Positions 50,812 through 59,751 of a DNA stretch of 64,000 nucleotides are shown piece after piece. The notes beneath the pieces were generated by a model that had not been told where the DNA came from, made no database searches, and saw only the letters and a list, made by a program, of their open reading frames with translations. The translations under genes and the position numbers were made by a program. The stretch spans positions 1 through 64,000 of the forward strand of contig NZ_JASHKN010000016.1 of assembly GCF_030056735.1 (NCBI RefSeq), read 5' to 3'. How positions within the stretch are numbered: the first letter of the stretch is position 1; each line of letters opens with the position of its first letter. The DNA is from Rhodococcus sp. IEGM 1409 (GTDB lineage Bacteria > Actinomycetota > Actinomycetes > Mycobacteriales > Mycobacteriaceae).

Positions 50812-52600
50812 TTCCGAGCTCGCCGCAGCGCTGGACGAGTTCGACATCGACCGAGTCGCCAACGAGATGGCACCGGGCTACTACGTCGGACCGACCGAGA
50901 ACGATCACGGCGCTTGGCTGACATTGCCCTGGCCGGGTGATCTGACACTGCCGTACAACCATCCGTCGCGCTTGGAGCTGCTGCCGCTCTCGCTCGGCCC
51001 CGCCATGATCCGGTGGGGCCAGAAGTGGTTGCTGCATCCGGGCACCGGCAAGCCCTGGCGCTTCACACAGGGCCAGAAACGATTCATGCACCTCTGGTAT
51101 GCCGTCGACTGGGAAGGTCGCTGGCTGTACCGCTCAGGCGTCAAACGAGGGGCGAAGGGAACGGGTAAGGATCCATTCGCAGGCGCTCTCGCGTTGTGTG
51201 AGCTCTGCGGCCCCGCGAACCTGCACGACATCGACGGCAAGCGCGCCATCGGACGCAAACACCGACTCTCGCTCGTGCAGATCGGCGCGAACTCGCAAAG
51301 CCAGGCAGCGAAAGTGCTCTGGGTTGCGAACTCGATGATCTCGGACCGGATGAAACTCGCCTACGCGGTCGACGCCGGCCTGACCCGGACGGCACTCGGC
51401 GACGGCTCGAAAATCGAGCTGCTCAAGGCGTCGGAGAAATCGACCGAGGGCGACCCGCCGACCGCGACGTTCCTCAACGAGTCGCACCACATGCTCAAGT
51501 CCAACGGCGGCTTCAAGATCGCCGCCGTCGCGCGCCGCAACATCGGCAAGTCGCCGAAAAATGTTGCGGCCCGACTGTTGGAGTTGACGAACGCGCACAG
51601 CTCGAGCGCGGAGAGCGTCGCGGGCGAGTCCTACGACGCGTGGCAATTGCAGGTCGCTGGTCTGACACGCAAGAAAGACATCCTGTACGACTCCCGCGAA
51701 GCGCCCCCAGGCCTGAACTTGTGGGACCACGACGAGGTCATGCTCGGGCTGAAAGCGGCGTACTCGGACGCACATTGGGCGGACCTCGAACGACTGAGGG
51801 ACGAAGCGCAGGACCAACGGACGGCGCTCTCGGATGCCGTGCGGTTCTACTTCAACGGTCTCGCGACCGCCGAGGACGCGTGGATCGAGACTCGCGACTT
51901 CCGCAAGCTCTCGCGCCCCGATTGGGAGATGGACGCGACGGACAAGTTCGCGATGTTCCTCGACTGCTCGAAGTCGGGTGACGCCACGACGCTGTCCGCG
52001 TGCAGGCTCTCCGACGGTCACGTTCTGTCACTGGGCGCGTGGTTCCCGAAGCACGGCGAGAAGGTCGAAAAGTGGCTTGCCCCGCGCGATGAGGTCGAGG
52101 CCCGTGTCCGAGAAGTGCTCGACACGATGAACATCGTCTGGTTCGGGATCGACCCGTCGCCCGCGAAAGACGATGCGACCGAAACGCTCTACTGGATGCC
52201 GATGATCGACGAGCTGCACCGCGACTACCGCAAGAAGTTGCCCTTGTGGGCGACACCAGGAGCAGGGGGACACGCGGTGCTATTCGATATGCGTCTGTCG
52301 TCGCCAGGCGGCGCACGACGAAATGACCTCTTCACGCGCGCAGCGATGCAGACCGCGCTCGACATCGACGAGAACGGAACTCTCACTCATGACGGCAACG
52401 CAATTCTGATCAGCCACACGCTCAACGCCCGCAACCGGCCGAACGCGTGGGGAACCTCGATCGGCAAGATCAACCGCTCGTCGCGACTCCTCGTCGACTA
52501 CGCGGTCACGATGATCGGCGCTCGGATGGGTCGCACGATCGCGCTCAACAGCAGCAAGATTCGCTCGGGTGGTAGCGGGAAGGTGGTGGTTCTCTCGTGA
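50756..52600 (+). CDS. terL: Terminase large subunit
   Basis: This 614-residue packaging motor has an N-terminal ATPase with Walker A KRGAKGTGKDPFAGALA and Walker B PTATFLNESHH. The C-terminal RNase H-like nuclease has KFAMFLDCSKSGDATTL (first Asp) and IVWFGIDPSPAKDD (second acidic cluster). It cuts concatemeric DNA and drives it through the portal. ATG 50756 overlaps the small subunit by 56 bases; TTG starts slightly downstream are also possible. Confidence 0.9.
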   Translation: MAKARRLLTLTTSARTTPDSELAAALDEFDIDRVANEMAPGYYVGPTENDHGAWLTLPWPGDLTLPYNHPSRLELLPLSLGPAMIRWGQKWLLHPGTGKPWRFTQGQKRFMHLWYAVDWEGRWLYRSGVKRGAKGTGKDPFAGALALCELCGPANLHDIDGKRAIGRKHRLSLVQIGANSQSQAAKVLWVANSMISDRMKLAYAVDAGLTRTALGDGSKIELLKASEKSTEGDPPTATFLNESHHMLKSNGGFKIAAVARRNIGKSPKNVAARLLELTNAHSSSAESVAGESYDAWQLQVAGLTRKKDILYDSREAPPGLNLWDHDEVMLGLKAAYSDAHWADLERLRDEAQDQRTALSDAVRFYFNGLATAEDAWIETRDFRKLSRPDWEMDATDKFAMFLDCSKSGDATTLSACRLSDGHVLSLGAWFPKHGEKVEKWLAPRDEVEARVREVLDTMNIVWFGIDPSPAKDDATETLYWMPMIDELHRDYRKKLPLWATPGAGGHAVLFDMRLSSPGGARRNDLFTRAAMQTALDIDENGTLTHDGNAILISHTLNARNRPNAWGTSIGKINRSSRLLVDYAVTMIGARMGRTIALNSSKIRSGGSGKVVVLS

Positions 52601-54084
52601 ATGTCCCGATCCTCGGAGCGGTGCGAACTCCGTCAAGTATGCAGGTGCCCGAACTTCCGCACGACGAGCAGAACACGCTCGACAAGCTGCTCCGTCAGTA
52701 CGTGCAGAAGTTGACGCGCAATCGTCTGCGTCAGACCTACTACGACCACAAGAACCTGCTCAAGGATCTCGGCATCGCGATCCCGCCCGACATGGTCAAC
52801 ATCGACATGGTGCTCGGGTGGCCGGCCAAAGCGGTCGACGGGTTGGCGCGACGCAACAAGCTGGACGGGTTCGTCATTCCCGGCGGCTCGTCGCTCGACA
52901 TGGGTATCGACGCGATGTGGAACGCGAACAGCATGGATGTCGAAGCGCCGCAAGCGCATACCTCGGCATACATTCACAGTTGCGCGTTCGTGGCCACGAC
53001 CAAGGGCGATGTCGAATCCGGCGAACCGGACGTGTTGATCACGACGCGCTCGGCGATGTCCGGGACGGCATTGTGGGATCGTCGTCGGCGCCGGATCTCG
53101 GCGATGCTGGCCATCGTCGACACCTCCGAGGACGGACTTCCCACACTCGTGGTGATGTACCTGCCGGACGTTGTGATCACGATGACGAAGTACACGTTGG
53201 GGTGGCACGTCGACCGCCGAAAGCACGGACTCAAACGAGTCCCGGTCGAGTTGCTCGTACACAAGCCGCATCTCGAACGCCCGTTTGGTTCCTCGCGGAT
53301 CTCGCGGCCGGTGATGGCACTCGCTGACGCAGCGCTGCGCACGGCCGTGCGGATGGAAGTCTCGGCCGAGTTCTACTCCTCGCCGCAGCGGTGGATCATG
53401 GGTGCAGACGAGTCGATGTTCGTCGACGAGAACGGCAACCTGAAGTCGCAGTGGCAGGCGATCATGGGCCGACTGTGGGCCGCCGGCCGAAACGAGGACG
53501 GCGAACTCCCGCAGGTCGGCACCTTCGCAGCATCGTCACCTCAACCGCACTCCGACCAGTTGCGCACCTACGCAACGCTTTTTTCCGGAGAGACGACAAT
53601 CCCGGTCGGCTCTCTCGGTGTCGTGCAGGACAACCCGTCGTCGGCCGAAGCGATTCACGCGGCGAAGGAAGACCTGCTGATCGAAGCCGAATACTGCAAC
53701 CAAGGCTTCGGTACGACCTGGGTGAAGTCGGTTCTGACGGGTCTGCAGATTCGGGAGAATCGCGCCGAGATCCCGGACGAGTGGCGCACGCTTCGCTCGA
53801 AGTGGCGCAACCCCGCCACGATGTCGCAGGCTTCGGCCGGCGACTTCGTCGTCAAGCTCTTGCAGGCGTACCCCGAGCTGAAGAACTCGGCGGTCGGTCT
53901 GGAAATGATGGGCTGGGACGAGACCACGGTTGCGCGTGCGATGGCAGACATGCAGCGCGCGCAGCTCGGCACACGCGTCGATGGAATCATCAATGCCTCG
54001 CGTCAGGTCACCGATCCGAACGTGATCGCCCTCGCCAGCAAGCGAAGTCCCGAGCAGGGCGTGCCCGATGCCCTCGCCGACTGA
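52597..54084 (+). CDS. Portal protein
   Basis: This 495-residue protein follows the large terminase with a GTGA overlap. SPP1-type portal traits include an N-terminal DKLLRQYVQKLTRNRLRQTY segment, a central beta region (LPTLVVMYLPDVVITMTKYT), RISRPVMALADAALRTAVRM and FYSSPQRWIMGADES. The late region PSSAEAIHAAKEDLLIEAE leads to the helical C-terminus. It forms the dodecameric ring through which DNA passes. Confidence 0.88.
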   Translation: MNVPILGAVRTPSSMQVPELPHDEQNTLDKLLRQYVQKLTRNRLRQTYYDHKNLLKDLGIAIPPDMVNIDMVLGWPAKAVDGLARRNKLDGFVIPGGSSLDMGIDAMWNANSMDVEAPQAHTSAYIHSCAFVATTKGDVESGEPDVLITTRSAMSGTALWDRRRRRISAMLAIVDTSEDGLPTLVVMYLPDVVITMTKYTLGWHVDRRKHGLKRVPVELLVHKPHLERPFGSSRISRPVMALADAALRTAVRMEVSAEFYSSPQRWIMGADESMFVDENGNLKSQWQAIMGRLWAAGRNEDGELPQVGTFAASSPQPHSDQLRTYATLFSGETTIPVGSLGVVQDNPSSAEAIHAAKEDLLIEAEYCNQGFGTTWVKSVLTGLQIRENRAEIPDEWRTLRSKWRNPATMSQASAGDFVVKLLQAYPELKNSAVGLEMMGWDETTVARAMADMQRAQLGTRVDGIINASRQVTDPNVIALASKRSPEQGVPDALAD

Positions 54085-55429
54085 GCGGATCGAAATCCTC
54101 GAACGCATCAACTTGCTGGCGGTGCAGGATATTTCGGAATTGTGGAAACAGCTGTCCGCCAGTGATCTGACGAGCATGAGGTTTCGTGCCGCGATGGTGC
54201 AGGCGGTGCCGGAAACGATTCAGCCGTACGAGTCGATGACGGGTGAGCTTGCCGCCCGATGGTACGAGGATTCGGCTCCCGAATTGGCTTATCGTGCAAC
54301 ACCTGCCGCCCTGGCACCTGTCGAGCAGCTTTCGACGTCGACCAGATGGGCACTTGGCGCTGCGGGCGACGCTGCTCTAGTTCGAATTGCCGGATTCACG
54401 CAACGGACGATCTTCAACGCCGCCCGCGAGACGATCATCGGAAATCACAGGCGCGAACCCGGTTCCACGTGGGCTCGTCACGCCTCGTCGAACGCCTGCG
54501 CCTTCTGCAAGATGATAGCCACCCGTGGACCTGTCTACAGCACCAAGGCGTCTGCCAGGTACGTCGGCGCGGAACGCTGGGAACCGAAACGCAACTACAA
54601 GGGACAGAAGGTCGGACACGACATCGGTCGCGCAGGACGTGTCCGGGGATCCCAACCAGCGGGGGAGAAGTATCACGACAAGTGCTTCTGTACGGCGATC
54701 GAAGTCAGGCCGGGACGCTCGTACGAACCACCGCCGTACGTCGAGAAATGGAACGAGGAGTACATCGCCGCGGTTCGGGCGACCGAGGGGGTCGGTGAGT
54801 TCGGTGCGATCGATACCAAGGCAGTTCTCGCGCACATGCGGGCGGGTGAGTCGTCTGCCAAAGCTGCTCGGGTAGCCGCGGCCGCCGACAAGCGCGCACC
54901 GGCACCGAAGGGTGGGGGAGGCGGAGGCAAGCCTCCGATCAAGCCGCCGACGGCCGGAAAGATCGTCGCAGGCGGAGAGGACGGCGAATCGCTCCCGAAG
55001 CGCCTGACGCGCGCTGAGGCCGAAACGCCGCACATCGAGATCACCGCGCAGAATCGGCGGCACATTCTCGACGGTGAACCGGACAACGTGAAAGCGGGCG
55101 GGCACCGATCCGGCGTCGGTCGTCCGGGCAAGACCGAGTTCCCGCCGGATTGGGACGACGACCGCATCATCACCGCGGTACGGGCGACGGTGGATGAACA
55201 TCACTGGTCCTCAACGGCCGGTGACGCGACAGTCCGCCGCCTCGAAGTCGACGGCGTGATCGTCGAAGTCGCCTCGTACCCGAAGAACGGCGAGGAGATC
55301 ATGCGCCATGCCTACCCGGTCAACGGAAACGGCGTCGTCAAGAACGACCGGACGACAGGCGAGGTGCTTCCGCGCGAACTCGACCGCTCTGTCCTGTATC
55401 AGCTCCCGCCGCAGCCACGAAAGCGATAA
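54068..55429 (+). CDS. Minor head protein (VG15/MuF-like) with C-terminal EndoU RNase toxin domain
   Basis: This 453-residue protein has two parts. Residues 1 to about 240 match the minor head protein type found after portals: a helical domain, then WARHASSNACAFCKMIATRG (C144, C147) and KYHDKCFCTAIEVRPG (H203, C206, C208), a likely metal site. A Pro/Gly-rich linker (about 275-300) leads to residues 322-425, which have the bacterial EndoU pattern: HILDG (H332), AGGHRSG (H346), GKTEFPPDW (K355), DGVIVEVASYPKNGEE and HAYPVNG. These three residues fit the His-His-Lys catalytic triad. EndoU domains are RNases used in CDI and Maf toxins. A 98-residue protein starts nine bases downstream and resembles an immunity protein. 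The overall call is an inference from motifs. Confidence 0.75.
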   Translation: MPSPTERIEILERINLLAVQDISELWKQLSASDLTSMRFRAAMVQAVPETIQPYESMTGELAARWYEDSAPELAYRATPAALAPVEQLSTSTRWALGAAGDAALVRIAGFTQRTIFNAARETIIGNHRREPGSTWARHASSNACAFCKMIATRGPVYSTKASARYVGAERWEPKRNYKGQKVGHDIGRAGRVRGSQPAGEKYHDKCFCTAIEVRPGRSYEPPPYVEKWNEEYIAAVRATEGVGEFGAIDTKAVLAHMRAGESSAKAARVAAAADKRAPAPKGGGGGGKPPIKPPTAGKIVAGGEDGESLPKRLTRAEAETPHIEITAQNRRHILDGEPDNVKAGGHRSGVGRPGKTEFPPDWDDDRIITAVRATVDEHHWSSTAGDATVRRLEVDGVIVEVASYPKNGEEIMRHAYPVNGNGVVKNDRTTGEVLPRELDRSVLYQLPPQPRKR

Positions 55430-55438
55430 GGTGACGAT

Positions 55439-55735
55439 ATGAACCAGGAACAGGTCGAGGCATACGATCGCGAAGCGGGCATCATCGCCGCGGCGATCCT
55501 GCCCGGCCTACCTGCCGAGAATCGCCGCTACATCGAGAGCGTGCTCGAGGACGGCGACCCCGCTTTCGCAGTCGATCTCGCGCTGCAGGACGCGATCGAG
55601 TTCGCTCTCGTCATCCCGACAGGAATACGCCGCAACATCGACGCATTCCTCGACCTGCTGACCGCGATCGGCGCGGACGACGTCGATCGGATTCGTCGCT
55701 GGACTGAACAGGTCAAATTTCAAGTAGCCGCATAG
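55439..55735 (+). CDS. Small helical protein, probable MafI-like immunity protein to the EndoU domain
   Basis: This 98-residue acidic, all-helical protein has the layout of MafI-type immunity proteins (helix, YIESVLEDGDPAFAVDLALQ, then DAIEF and a closing helix). ATG 55439 lies nine bases after the toxin gene stop, and a terminator follows at 55752. MafI proteins protect Neisseria from MafB toxins, many of which carry EndoU domains. No head protein role is apparent. The match is by pattern, not search. Confidence 0.6.
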   Translation: MNQEQVEAYDREAGIIAAAILPGLPAENRRYIESVLEDGDPAFAVDLALQDAIEFALVIPTGIRRNIDAFLDLLTAIGADDVDRIRRWTEQVKFQVAA

Positions 55736-55751
55736 CGGCAACCGACATCGC

Positions 55752-55785
55752 AAAGGCCCCGTGAGCATTTCGCTCCGGGGCCTTT
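55752..55785 (+). terminator. Terminator after the immunity-like gene
   Basis: AAAGGCCCC (55752-55760) pairs with GGGGCCTTT (55777-55785) across a 16-base loop, extendable by one G-C pair. It is followed by GTC. It separates the toxin/immunity pair from the scaffold-capsid genes. Confidence 0.7.
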
Positions 55786-55862
55786 GTCATGCCCGGATGA
55801 ATTTCGGGCTCCACATTCCCCCAGCGCCGCACGGTGCTGACCTATCCCGCACGGGAGCAAAT

Positions 55863-56009
55863 ATGAGTACAACTGCCGAAACTCTGTCGCGATTCCGCAA
55901 GGAACTGATCGAGGGAGGATTCAGCGAACGTGACGCCGACGGACTTGCTTGCGAAGTCGGTGTCGCGTACGTCAAGGAGAACGGTCTGGCGGTGAAGTTC
56001 GATGCGTAA
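55863..56009 (+). CDS. Small phage protein, 48 residues
   Basis: ATG 55863 (MSTTAETLSRFRKELIEGGF) follows GGGAG. The product is helical and acidic. Its stop overlaps the scaffold start. It may be the first gene of the capsid transcript; the function is unknown. Confidence 0.55.
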   Translation: MSTTAETLSRFRKELIEGGFSERDADGLACEVGVAYVKENGLAVKFDA

Positions 56010-56793
56010 TCCCAGCAAGTCGCTGTTCACAATTGCCCCTGCCGCTCTGGATCCTTTCGGTCAGTTCGGGAATCGTGCCGCACGGCGCCATCCCCGACGC
56101 AATCCCGATCCACAAGGCCATCCCCAGAGTCCGGCTGGCACACCACCTGCCCCGGCTGTTGATCCCGGGACTCCACCCGCTGCGACTCCACCCGCTGCGA
56201 CTCCGCCCGCCGCGCCTGCACCGGACGACTGGGCAACGACTTTCGAGGGATTGACACCCGCAGAGGTCAAGACGCAGCTGGACAACTCGCGCAGGTGGGA
56301 GACCAGAGCCAAGGCGAATCACCCCAAGGCCGAGAAGTACGACCAGATCCTCGCCGGACTCACCGGTGGATCTGATCCGGCGACTCCGCCCGACCCGGCT
56401 GCCATCGCAACGAGTCTCACCGCCGCACAGCAGGACGCTCGAGACACCAAAGTCGAGAACGCAATCCTGCGTCTCGCACCCGGCGCGGCCGCGAATGCCA
56501 ACTCGCTGATTGACTCCCGGTCGTTCATGGACAAGATCAAGTCCCTCGATCTCGACCCGACGGCTTCGGACTTCACCGCGAAGATGACCGCCGAAATTCA
56601 GGCGGCCATCACCACGAATCCTGGATTCAAGATCGTTGCTCCGGTCGGTGTTGGTGTTGTCGTCCCCGGCGAAGGCAATAGCCCCGAGAACCTGCCGGAC
56701 ATCGATGCGCAGATCGCCGCGGCAACCAAGGCCGGAGACATTCAGGCGGCGATGAGGCTGAAGTCCCAAAAGCTCCACGCTGCAAGTAAATAA
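56002..56793 (+). CDS. Scaffolding protein
   Basis: This 263-residue protein has a Pro/Ala-rich, disordered N-terminal region with TPPAATPPAATPPAAPAP, then a helical part (TPAEVKTQLDNSRRWETRAK). A C-terminal stretch is rich in charged residues (DIDAQIAAATKAGDIQAAMR). This composition and its place before the major capsid gene are typical of scaffolds, which guide capsid assembly and are then removed. The N-terminal 15 or so residues could be a retained minor part. Confidence 0.72.
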   Translation: MRNPSKSLFTIAPAALDPFGQFGNRAARRHPRRNPDPQGHPQSPAGTPPAPAVDPGTPPAATPPAATPPAAPAPDDWATTFEGLTPAEVKTQLDNSRRWETRAKANHPKAEKYDQILAGLTGGSDPATPPDPAAIATSLTAAQQDARDTKVENAILRLAPGAAANANSLIDSRSFMDKIKSLDLDPTASDFTAKMTAEIQAAITTNPGFKIVAPVGVGVVVPGEGNSPENLPDIDAQIAAATKAGDIQAAMRLKSQKLHAASK

Positions 56794-56835
56794 GCCCCGC
56801 CCGATCCGCTCGGGCATCAGTGAAAGGACACTCTC

Positions 56836-57789
56836 ATGCCCGGAATAACCGGAATGGGGACTACCTACAACCTTCCGAACTACGTGGGCGAGCTCTTCCA
56901 GCTCTCCACCGAGGACACACCGTTCCTCTCCGCGATCGGTGGCCTGACCGGTGGTGAAGACACCGGCTCGACGATCTTCACCTGGCAGACCACCGACCTG
57001 CGTGACGCCGACGCAACCCGTCAGCGACTCGAAGGAGATGACGCACCTGCTGCGAACGGCCGCAATCGCATTCCCGGAAACAACGTGCTCGAGATCCACC
57101 AGGAGCAGGTGTCGGTCTCGTACACGAAGCAGGGCGCAACGCGTCAGCTCACCGGCACCAATCCGATGCAGGCCGGAGTTCAGCCCGTCACTGACGAGCT
57201 GACCTTCCAGACCTCGGCGGAGATCAAGTCGATCGCTCGCGACGTCGAGAAGTCGTTCATCGTCGGCACCTACAACCTGCCGACCGACAACACGACCAAG
57301 CGCCGCACTCGCGGCATCCTGGAAGCCGTCACCTCGAACGTGGTCACCAACGGCACTCCGGCCGCGCTGACCGAGACGATGCTGCTCGACCTCATGCAGC
57401 TCGCCTGGGAGAACGGCGGGATCCAGGAATCCGAGACCCGCACGATCATCGTCGGTGCCAAGCAGAAGCGCGCACTGACGAAGATCTTCATCGACGGCAA
57501 GGGTTACAAGGAATCCACCCGCAACGTCGGCGGTGTGAACCTGCAGACCATCGAGACCGATTTCGGTCGCTGCAACATCATGCTCAACCGCTACATGCCG
57601 GCCGCGCAGCTTGCCGTCGTCTCCCTCGAAGAGTGCGCCCCGCGGTTCCTCGAGATCCCCGGCAAGGGCCACTTCTTCGCCGAATCCCTGGCCAAGACCG
57701 GCGCGTCCGAGAAGGTTCAGCTCTACGGCGAGATCGGACTCAAGTACGGCAACCAGCTCAAGCACGCCAAGCTGACCGGACTGCTCTGA
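56836..57789 (+). CDS. Major capsid protein (DUF5309/SU10-like)
   Basis: This 317-residue protein fits the DUF5309-type major capsid (HK97 fold): NYVGELFQLSTEDTPFLSAI, FTWQTTDLRDADATRQRLEG, SYTKQGATRQLTG, RDVEKSFIVGTYNLP and GRCNIMLNRYMPAAQLAVVS. The C-terminal QLYGEIGLKYGNQLKHAKLT is typical. It has no N-terminal Delta domain, which agrees with a separate scaffold. AAAGGA precedes ATG 56836. Confidence 0.87.
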   Translation: MPGITGMGTTYNLPNYVGELFQLSTEDTPFLSAIGGLTGGEDTGSTIFTWQTTDLRDADATRQRLEGDDAPAANGRNRIPGNNVLEIHQEQVSVSYTKQGATRQLTGTNPMQAGVQPVTDELTFQTSAEIKSIARDVEKSFIVGTYNLPTDNTTKRRTRGILEAVTSNVVTNGTPAALTETMLLDLMQLAWENGGIQESETRTIIVGAKQKRALTKIFIDGKGYKESTRNVGGVNLQTIETDFGRCNIMLNRYMPAAQLAVVSLEECAPRFLEIPGKGHFFAESLAKTGASEKVQLYGEIGLKYGNQLKHAKLTGLL

Positions 57790-58097
57790 TGGTGGCCGTG
57801 CGTTCGACGCGCTACCCCCAACTGATCGTCTTCGACCTCGGCGTCCGCTTCGTCGACGGCGTTGCCGAGGTCACCGACAAGAAGACCCTCGACGCGCTCG
57901 CCGCGATCGAGGGAATCGAAGTCCCCGAACCTCCGCGAGCACAGACCGCCGCCGAAAAAGCCAAGGCCAAGAAGGAAGCCGAAGCGAAAGCGAAAGCAGA
58001 CGCGGAAGCGGAGAAGGCCGCGCTCGAAGAATGGCTGGCCGCCGAAGCACAGTGGACGGCCGAGCAGAACACCGACAGCACGTCCGACGAGAAGTGA
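57789..58097 (+). CDS. Phage protein with coiled-coil tail, head region
   Basis: ATG 57789 overlaps the capsid stop. The 102-residue product has a beta N-terminus (YPQLIVFDLGVRFVDGVAEV) then a strongly charged helix (KKEAEAKAKADAEAEKAALE). It may be a head-completion or decoration protein. Confidence 0.6.
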   Translation: MVAVRSTRYPQLIVFDLGVRFVDGVAEVTDKKTLDALAAIEGIEVPEPPRAQTAAEKAKAKKEAEAKAKADAEAEKAALEEWLAAEAQWTAEQNTDSTSDEK

Positions 58098-58106
58098 GGT
58101 AGACCC

Positions 58107-58493
58107 ATGGGGCCGGTAGCCATCGACATCGAGGAAGATCTCGGGCCGTTCGTCAACAACATCGACGAGAAGAAAGCCCGAGCAATGATCAACTCGACCA
58201 TTGCGATGGCGTCGGCCCCATGGATCGCCCCCTGCATCGTCGAGGACGACTTCAAATATCCGGATCAGGCCAAAGTTATTCTCGTCGGTGCGATCCTGCG
58301 CTGGAACGACGTCGGCTCCGGCGCCATCACACAGGTGAGCGCCGGGCCTTTTCAGCAGACGATCGACAACCGATCCGAACGCAAACGCATGTTCTGGCCG
58401 AGCGAGATCACCGACCTGCAACGCCTCTGCGGGTCAGCCCGCACGGGCCGCGCCTTCACGATCGACACCACTCCCCCGAGAAGTGATGCCTGA
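58107..58493 (+). CDS. Head-tail connector (Gp19/Gp15/Gp42-like)
   Basis: This 128-residue protein matches the Gp19/Gp15/Gp42 pattern: LVGAILRWNDVGSGAITQVS, then AGPFQQTIDNRSERKRMFWP, then SEITDLQRLC. It joins portal and tail completion. ATG 58107 follows GAGGTAGACCC. Confidence 0.78.
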   Translation: MGPVAIDIEEDLGPFVNNIDEKKARAMINSTIAMASAPWIAPCIVEDDFKYPDQAKVILVGAILRWNDVGSGAITQVSAGPFQQTIDNRSERKRMFWPSEITDLQRLCGSARTGRAFTIDTTPPRSDA

Positions 58494-58837
58494 TGGCCGA
58501 ATTCCAATGCACCCTGCCGATCAACTACCGGCGCAAGATCACCTCGACCGAGTCCAGTCCGCGCGGCAACAAGGTCGAAGCGTTCGCCGACGTCGAACCT
58601 CGACACGTTCACCTCTGGTACACGAGCGACGAAGCAGCGCCGAGCGATGGCCACGCACAGCGAGAGGCGATCGACGCAACGTGCTATCCGCCAACGGCTC
58701 TCGGGGTGAAGCCCGGCGACCTAATCGAGCTGCCCGGAGAGGGATGGCTCAAGGTCGTCAAAGTCGGAAACTACGACAACAACGACTACTTCGTCCCTGG
58801 AATCGTGGACGTCAAACTCCGAAGGGTGGACGGATGA
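58493..58837 (+). CDS. Head-to-tail stopper-like protein
   Basis: This 114-residue beta-rich protein follows the connector with a TGATG overlap. Its LGVKPGDLIELPGEGWLKVV stretch resembles the SH3-like barrel of stoppers. The assignment rests on order and beta composition. Confidence 0.6.
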   Translation: MAEFQCTLPINYRRKITSTESSPRGNKVEAFADVEPRHVHLWYTSDEAAPSDGHAQREAIDATCYPPTALGVKPGDLIELPGEGWLKVVKVGNYDNNDYFVPGIVDVKLRRVDG

Positions 58838-59067
58838 GCGACACCGTTGTACTCGTGCGACACATCGGCGGCGAAACTGTCTACGACACGACCACTTTCG
58901 TCACCGAGGACAAGACCGGATTGTTACTCATCTTCGGCGACCCAACCAAGCGGGATCTACTCGCCGTCTACAACGCCAGTGGTTGGTTCTCTGCTGAATT
59001 CATCGACAAGGAGGTGAGTGACGATGACGCAACACAGGTTTGTGCCGAAGCCGGGCGCACTCTATGA
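58834..59067 (+). CDS. Small phage head-tail joining protein
   Basis: ATG 58834 overlaps the upstream TGA. The 77-residue product has alternating strands (DTVVLVRHIGGETVYDTTTF). Its 3' end overlaps the next gene and contains the AAGGAGG that serves it. No named family. Confidence 0.55.
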   Translation: MSDTVVLVRHIGGETVYDTTTFVTEDKTGLLLIFGDPTKRDLLAVYNASGWFSAEFIDKEVSDDDATQVCAEAGRTL

Positions 59068-59278
59068 GGTCCGCACTTCCCCTGCGGCATTTGCGTGGAT
59101 CGATCGCGTGGCCGCCGCGAAGGCTGCGGCGGCTGGAGACGGATTCGAATGGTCCTCGCGGGTAGGCCGGAAGAACCCACAGGGTCGCGGACGAGCCATC
59201 GTTTACCCCGCAACCCATGCCGCGCGGCGTCGAAACGCCAAGGAAAACACCTTGGTCCGAGTCCTCGGCAGCGGCTGA
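59024..59278 (+). CDS. Phage tail completion-region protein
   Basis: ATG 59024 is nine bases from AAGGAGG (59008-59014), favoured over GTG 59018, which is too close. The 84-residue product is basic (GRKNPQGRGRAIVYPATHAA) with an Ala-rich helix. Its place suggests a head-tail joining or HK97 gp10-like role; the similarity is weak. Confidence 0.55.
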   Translation: MTQHRFVPKPGALYEVRTSPAAFAWIDRVAAAKAAAAGDGFEWSSRVGRKNPQGRGRAIVYPATHAARRRNAKENTLVRVLGSG

Positions 59279-59688
59279 TGTCCACCCTGATCGTCCCCGC
59301 CTCAGCGGAAACTGTTCTCGCAACACTGATTCGGGAGCAGATGCCCACCCACCTCGACGTATGGGTGGGGACCGAAACCCCGAGCCCGCGCACCAACCCG
59401 GGACACACACTCAAGGTCCGTGTCTCCCGAACCCCGGGCGGCGGCATGGCATCGCACGGCCAGACCGATCACGTCTTCGCGCTGCTCGAATGCTGGGCGG
59501 ACACCGAAGACGAAGCGGACGACTTGGCCGCCGTCGTCCGCGCGATCATGAAGGCCTCCCGCAGTCGAACCGTCCTCGGCTGTTTCATTCGCTGGTGGAA
59601 AGAGAACTCCGGACCGTATCGCTGGCCGGACGAATCCAACCAGGAGCGTTACCAGTTCACTGGCGAACTCCTCCTCAAGATCGGCTGA
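59278..59688 (+). CDS. Tail terminator-like protein
   Basis: ATG 59278 overlaps the upstream stop. The 136-residue product has an alpha/beta layout (LATLIREQMPTHLDVWVGTE; HVFALLECWADTEDEADDLA; AAVVRAIMKA) consistent with the tail terminator that caps the tube. It precedes the tail tube gene, as expected. Confidence 0.65.
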   Translation: MSTLIVPASAETVLATLIREQMPTHLDVWVGTETPSPRTNPGHTLKVRVSRTPGGGMASHGQTDHVFALLECWADTEDEADDLAAVVRAIMKASRSRTVLGCFIRWWKENSGPYRWPDESNQERYQFTGELLLKIG

Positions 59689-59751
59689 CGCTCAACATCT
59701 CTGCACCCCCTTTGGCCCGACGCAAACGATGCCTGAAAGGGGCAATGAATC

